Shown here in pieces: positions 59,914-64,000 of a stretch of 64,000 nucleotides of DNA; positions within the stretch are counted from its first letter, which is position 1; each line of letters begins with the position of its first letter. The translations under genes and the position numbers were made by a program. The stretch is taken from NCBI GenBank assembly GCA_009363875.1, contig CM018690.1, positions 34,415,445 to 34,479,444 of the forward strand, written 5' to 3'. The notes beneath the pieces were generated by a model that saw only the letters and a list, made by a program, of their open reading frames with translations, ran no database searches and was not told where the DNA came from. The DNA is from Mikania micrantha. Lineage: Eukaryota > Streptophyta > Magnoliopsida > Asterales > Asteraceae.

Positions 59914-60900
59914 ATATACTAATATTTACAAACCTGCATGTTTAGTAATGTACAGGTTGTTGCATCACACAAAATGTATAGCTCCTAAACGGCAATTACA
60001 AATTTGTTTGTACTTGTTATTACATTTGTACTATTACATATAAACATATGTTATATTTGTTTATTTTGTATTTGGTTTGGTTGCATACATTTGTGATGTG
60101 AGTTGTATTATTTCGTATTTGTAATTATTTTGATTATAAGATAATTTGTATTAGTTAACAAAATAATACTAAGATTATTTGTTAAAATACTTAAAATGTT
60201 AATTTAAATCCAAAAGTAATAATTGTTTTCCAAAAAAAATGTTCAAAAACAATATAAATAATTATCTTTTTTTAATAAAACAATATTATCATTTTTTATG
60301 AACTAAATATAAGTTATTTGTTTATGCTTTACTAATGTGTTTCATATAGACCTATAGTACACATATAGACTTTAATATAAAAGGAATTCATGCTTTAAAT
60401 TAGTGTCAAATCTATACGTGATATATTGACGTATACAATACGTATGATATAAAATGTTTAACAACATGTCAAATAATTTAACGTTGCAGATGTTGGGGCC
60501 TATATGTATCGTACAATCCCGTACAATATATAGACAAAATGAAACGACGTTTATTTCGGATGACATACACCTCATATAGCGTCGTATGAGTTAAAATATA
60601 AAAGTTGGGTGTGTAAATAACTAACCACTTTTGTTTGTTATATACGGGGTTACCGTCGCAACACGCGGGTAAACCCTGGTTATTTACCATATCTATTTAA
60701 ATCCTAAAATGATTTTGTATGTGATTTGTTTAATTGGATGCTGACGTATGTCAATTTGGGTGGGTAGATAAAAAGGTCAGTGAAAGAATCGCATACCAAA
60801 TGAACATATTTTTTCTTATTAAACTTTTTGTTGGACGAGCTTTTTGACTTTTTTATATGCCTATTAATTTAAAGTGAAAATAAATGTCAATGGATTAAAG
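59914..60900. other. AT-rich intergenic
   Basis: About 60340-60630 is rich in tatag and tatacg words and may be a degenerate relative of the palindromic MITE at 57959-58301. No gene seen. Confidence 0.45.
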
Positions 60901-61770
60901 GTTACAACCAGTGGCGGACCCATAAATTTTTTTAACGGGGGGCGGAAATTTTTTAAGGTTATTTGAGAATCGCTATATAATATTTTTTTTCCTTATGTTC
61001 ATATCAGGTTAGGTCGAATTGGGTCTGATCATGTTAAGAAAACAATCGAACTAAATTTCATATAGAAAAAACATACTAATGATATAATACATCTAAAGTT
61101 GTTCCTATGTCTGCCAAAATGGACGGGTTGGGTTGTGTATCGGGTCAGAACGAGTGCAGGTAATTAGGATGAGTTTTAAGCAAAATGAGTTTGGGTTTAA
61201 ATGAGTCACCTTAAAAAATATGAATTTCGTTCAAGTTAAAATTAATTGTAATTAAACAGATAGTTAATTTGAATAATTTATAGTTATTTCTCATCAAATA
61301 TGTTATTTATTATTCTTATCCGTTTGAATCCATTTATATTCACATAGTTTTTAAGTTACGTGCTCATTTTTAACCACATTTGGTTAAGGTGTTACTCATC
61401 TCAACTCATTGTATGTCATAATGTTACTCATTTCAACCCAAAATTCAATAATTGTTTCCTAATCTACACATTTATGTTGTTATGAGTTAAGATTGTTAGG
61501 CCTATTTGTTTTCTACAGGGTTTTATTTTTTAAAATCTATTCAAAACTACATCTATGGTGACCTTTTTAAGTAATTATTTCTCCAAAAAACAAGTATAGC
61601 TATAACTTATTTTCTTATCACAAGTCCAATTGTGCAAATTTAAGGGGGGGCGATTGCAAAATATTAAGGGGGTAGGTCAAGATTTTAACATACATATACC
61701 ACTGAAAAAATTTTTTTAAGGAGGGCGGCTGCCCCCCGCCCTATAAGGTGGGTACGCCATTGGTTACAAC
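60901..61770. mobile_element. Non-autonomous hAT (Tip100-like), copy 2
   Basis: The 8-bp TSD gttacaac lies at 60901-60908 and 61763-61770. The 854-bp element (60909-61762) starts CAGTGGCGGACCC and ends GGTACGCCATTG. It shares interior blocks with copy 1 (caaaatggacgggttgggtt; atgagttttaagcaaaatga; gattgcaaaatattaagggg). Confidence 0.88.
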
Positions 61771-62063
61771 TGAATACTAGAGGTGGGCAAAAAAACCGGA
61801 CACGAAACCGGAACCGACAACCCGTACCGGAACCGATCATACCTAAACTAGTGGGTACAAATGAGTACTGTTTTTTAGACAAATTAGAACCGGAACAGAA
61901 ACCGGAACCGGGAAAACCGGAACTGGTTCCGCCTATATCCTGCCAAAACCCGAATCGGAACCGGAACCGGAACCCGGCATTGACTTTGTTGACCGGAACT
62001 GAAATCGGTTGAAACCGGAACCGGTTCTTAAAAAAACCCGATTTGCGCACCTCTAGTGAATAC
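61770..62063. mobile_element. hAT-type MITE, 278 bp, next to hAT copy 2
   Basis: Element 61778-62055 with ends tagaggtgggcaaaaaaacc and tagaggtgcgcaaatcgg (reverse complement). Flanks ctgaatac and gtgaatac form an 8-bp TSD with one mismatch. The interior is full of ggaaccgg. The 121-codon minus ORF (Arg/Phe-rich) is a product of this repeat and is not a gene. Confidence 0.72.
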
Positions 62064-62529
62064 TGATCTTGAATTCTTGATTCTTTTTCTCACATTGTTA
62101 TTTGTTAGTTACTTAGTTTTGGACATTTGGGCTCAGCCCCATTCCTGAAAATATATTGTCCCAAAAGGCCGAAATCTAAAACCTAGAAAATCTTAATCTA
62201 GGCCCATTATCTTATTGGAAAAAGCTACCACAAGGTCCACAATCGCAAACGCCCCACGGTCCATTCCAAGCTCGGTTGGAATGATGGACTGTCCCCCATC
62301 GTAGACCAAAAGTGAGCGTCGCTAGCGCCATATCTACACGACTGCACGAAGCAAACGAAGAAAAATAAATAAACCAAAATCTTTTAAACCGCACGAATGG
62401 TTCGATCAAGCAACTATTGGTCTGCGTAATTTTTAACATTTCTGGTAGGACAAATGAATATTTCTCCTGCCAGCAACATTATTTTTTGTTTATTTATTTA
62501 TGGAACAGTCTCCTGTGTATACGTATTTA
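62064..62529. other. Intergenic, no gene seen
   Basis: Slightly higher GC around 62215-62360, but no credible ORF; a 75-codon minus ORF there has no family features. Confidence 0.45.
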
Positions 62530-62600
62530 CTAGGTTATTACCCAGTTTATTACACAAACTTAATAAAAAAAAATTAAATAGTTAGTAATGAAAATTTAGC
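62530..62600 (-). mobile_element. Helitron 3'-end fragment
   Basis: On the minus strand a degenerate hairpin (tttgtgtaataaactggg) is followed by CTAG at 62530 and a host T. The 5' end was not found. Confidence 0.45.
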
Positions 62601-62912
62601 AATTATAAAACGATATTTTGATATAAAATGGCAATACTAGTGTAAGAAAATAACAAGTGACAAAATTGTTATGTTGTATTGTATAGTATGGATTTACGTT
62701 TTCTTTAGAAAATTGGATCGTCTTAAACACAAATTGGTCTTAAACATATACCATGCAATGTGTAAACTACGATGTGGTCATTTTTTTAATATACAAATAC
62801 GCAATAACGCACGTGGAGTGTTTTGCTGGTTTTTTTTTATGAATGTTGAATATATTTCTTTTTTTATTTTCATATTTTAAATTAATAATTTAATTGTTTT
62901 GTAAAAAACTAA

Positions 62913-63190
62913 TTTTTTTGAACGGCCAAGTAATTAATAGCCGAGCAGTTCGTATACGGTCCTCAATGGCTAAAGGATCCCGAGCTGGCCACTAATCCAG
63001 ACGGACGGAGCCCTAGCCCACCAGCTACCAATTCCCAGAAAAAAAAAAAAAGCCGGCCCAAGTACCCGTCCAAAGACACGACGGTAGAAGGCCGGTAAAA
63101 CCGGGTGGGATCAAGGATCGAACCCATGACCTGGGGTCTCCTATCACTTCTCTAATACCTATATCTTACATTCTTACCACTAGGGCAATG
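62913..63190 (-). mobile_element. tRNA-derived SINE (family C), full-length
   Basis: On the minus strand: A box ccctagtggtaag, B box gggttcgatccttg, then cccacccggttttaccgg, a poly(T) stretch in the body, and a 3' tail of A (T run at 62913-62919). The head also occurs alone at 57004-57093. No clear TSD. Confidence 0.75.
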
Positions 63191-64000
63191 TGGCGCTATG
63201 ATGGACCATGATGGCGCAATGATAGGTTTTTAATAAAAGATTAGGTTAGACTATGAATGAGAGTGATCTTAAGGCCATTTACGGAGTTGGTCATATGTAA
63301 AGTTGAATGCTAGCGGCCTAACGGTGTTTACTTTTTATAACTTGAATAAAATTCTAATTATGAAAAGATTTAGGTTCGAATACTTTCAATCGAAATGGAG
63401 TAAGACCCGAACAAAATTTTCAAATTGCTTTTACAATCGATATTTCAGACGACAGTATCCATATTTATCATGGAGGATGACGAACCCTTAAAAAGTAATT
63501 AAGAATGTGAATTTCTGATAAACAACAACCTAATATGAATTTAGCAGGTTTGGATTTAGTATAAATGAGTTCGGGTTGGGTGCAGGTGAAACTAGTGAAC
63601 CCAATTAGCTAAAGATGTTGGGTTCATGTCAACACGAGCGGTTAATGGGTTCACACGTTTAACCTATTTATTTGTATTTAATTATTTATTATTATGTTTT
63701 AAATACATAATAGATCAAATGAAATACTTAGTAGAAGATTTATGATCGAGGCTGCAAATAAAGATAAATCATGAATAAATTAGCACATACACATAAACAT
63801 AAAGTTAACTACCTAGCCCTAATCTGATGATCAACACACACATAACATATAGTCAACAACGAAACCTTAATTTGGTCGTTAAAAACGAGCCGAGTCGGAA
63901 AACCGGGGTTGGCTCGGCTCGTGGCTCGACTCGTTGGCTCGGATCGATTTTGTATATATATACAACAATAACAAACATACCCAGTAAAAATCTCACTTAT
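63191..64000. other. Intergenic; start of a ctcggctcg-rich element at the edge
   Basis: From about 63880 the sequence (aaaacgagccgagtc, ggctcggctcgtggctcg) matches the interior of the element at 58915-59520, which suggests a second copy running off the window. No gene seen. Confidence 0.5.

Noticed and set aside
61685..62050. 121-codon Phe/Arg-rich minus ORF
   Set aside because: Coincides with the ggaaccgg repeats of the hAT-type MITE at 61778-62055.

Overview
This is plant nuclear DNA: AT-rich, intron-containing genes with GT..AG junctions, and dense nested transposable elements. The eudicot gene families (CLE45-like peptide, MINI ZINC FINGER, ARAD-like GT47 glycosyltransferase) and the retroelement styles suggest a eudicot, most likely Asteraceae. 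The family-level assignment is inference from general resemblance, not from a search.

Only four protein-coding loci look real. (1) 5924-6169 (+) encodes an 81-aa prepropeptide ending in a CLE45-type peptide. (2) 6431-8932 (-) encodes an exostosin-family GT47 glycosyltransferase in three exons; it converges on the CLE gene and has a short SINE in its second intron. (3) 20413-21842 (+) encodes an intact three-exon Myb/SANT protein that lies inside a PIF/Harbinger-type transposon, so it is a transposon gene or a derivative of one. (4) 29257-29520 (-) encodes an 87-aa MINI ZINC FINGER (MIF) protein.

The rest is mostly mobile DNA, and many insertions can be delimited to the base by target-site duplications (TSDs). 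1-4002: a long LTR cut by the window edge sits in the reverse transcriptase of a decayed Copia element, whose 3' LTR is split by a SINE. 4430-5473: a tRNA-derived SINE, a fold-back element and a second SINE-like copy. 10304-11064 and 60901-61770: two hAT elements of one family. 14247-16310: a very young gag-only LTR element (LTRs differ at 1 of 303 positions). 17553-18209: a Helitron that keeps the C-terminal end of its helicase. 20115-22140: the Harbinger element. 22340-26006: a second Harbinger-like element holding an internally deleted chromovirus. 33531-35899 and 51432-55842: two long solo LTRs with perfect 5-bp TSDs. 42708-43428: another hAT. 43531-48767: an older Copia-type LTR element containing a further LTR. 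51385-56551: a Harbinger-like element that carries the 4.4-kb solo LTR. 57136-64000: Helitron, Tourist, palindromic MITE, Mutator-like, SINE and hAT copies in close succession.

I see no bacterial-type operon, CRISPR array, rRNA gene or functional tRNA gene. No wholly new system is evident. The points most worth a second look are the intact Harbinger Myb-like gene without its transposase, the young gag-only element, the Helitron family with hairpin 3' ends, a MITE carrying four HD-Zip-like sites among nested palindromes, and a solo LTR with 11 GGCCCA (site II/TCP-like) motifs.
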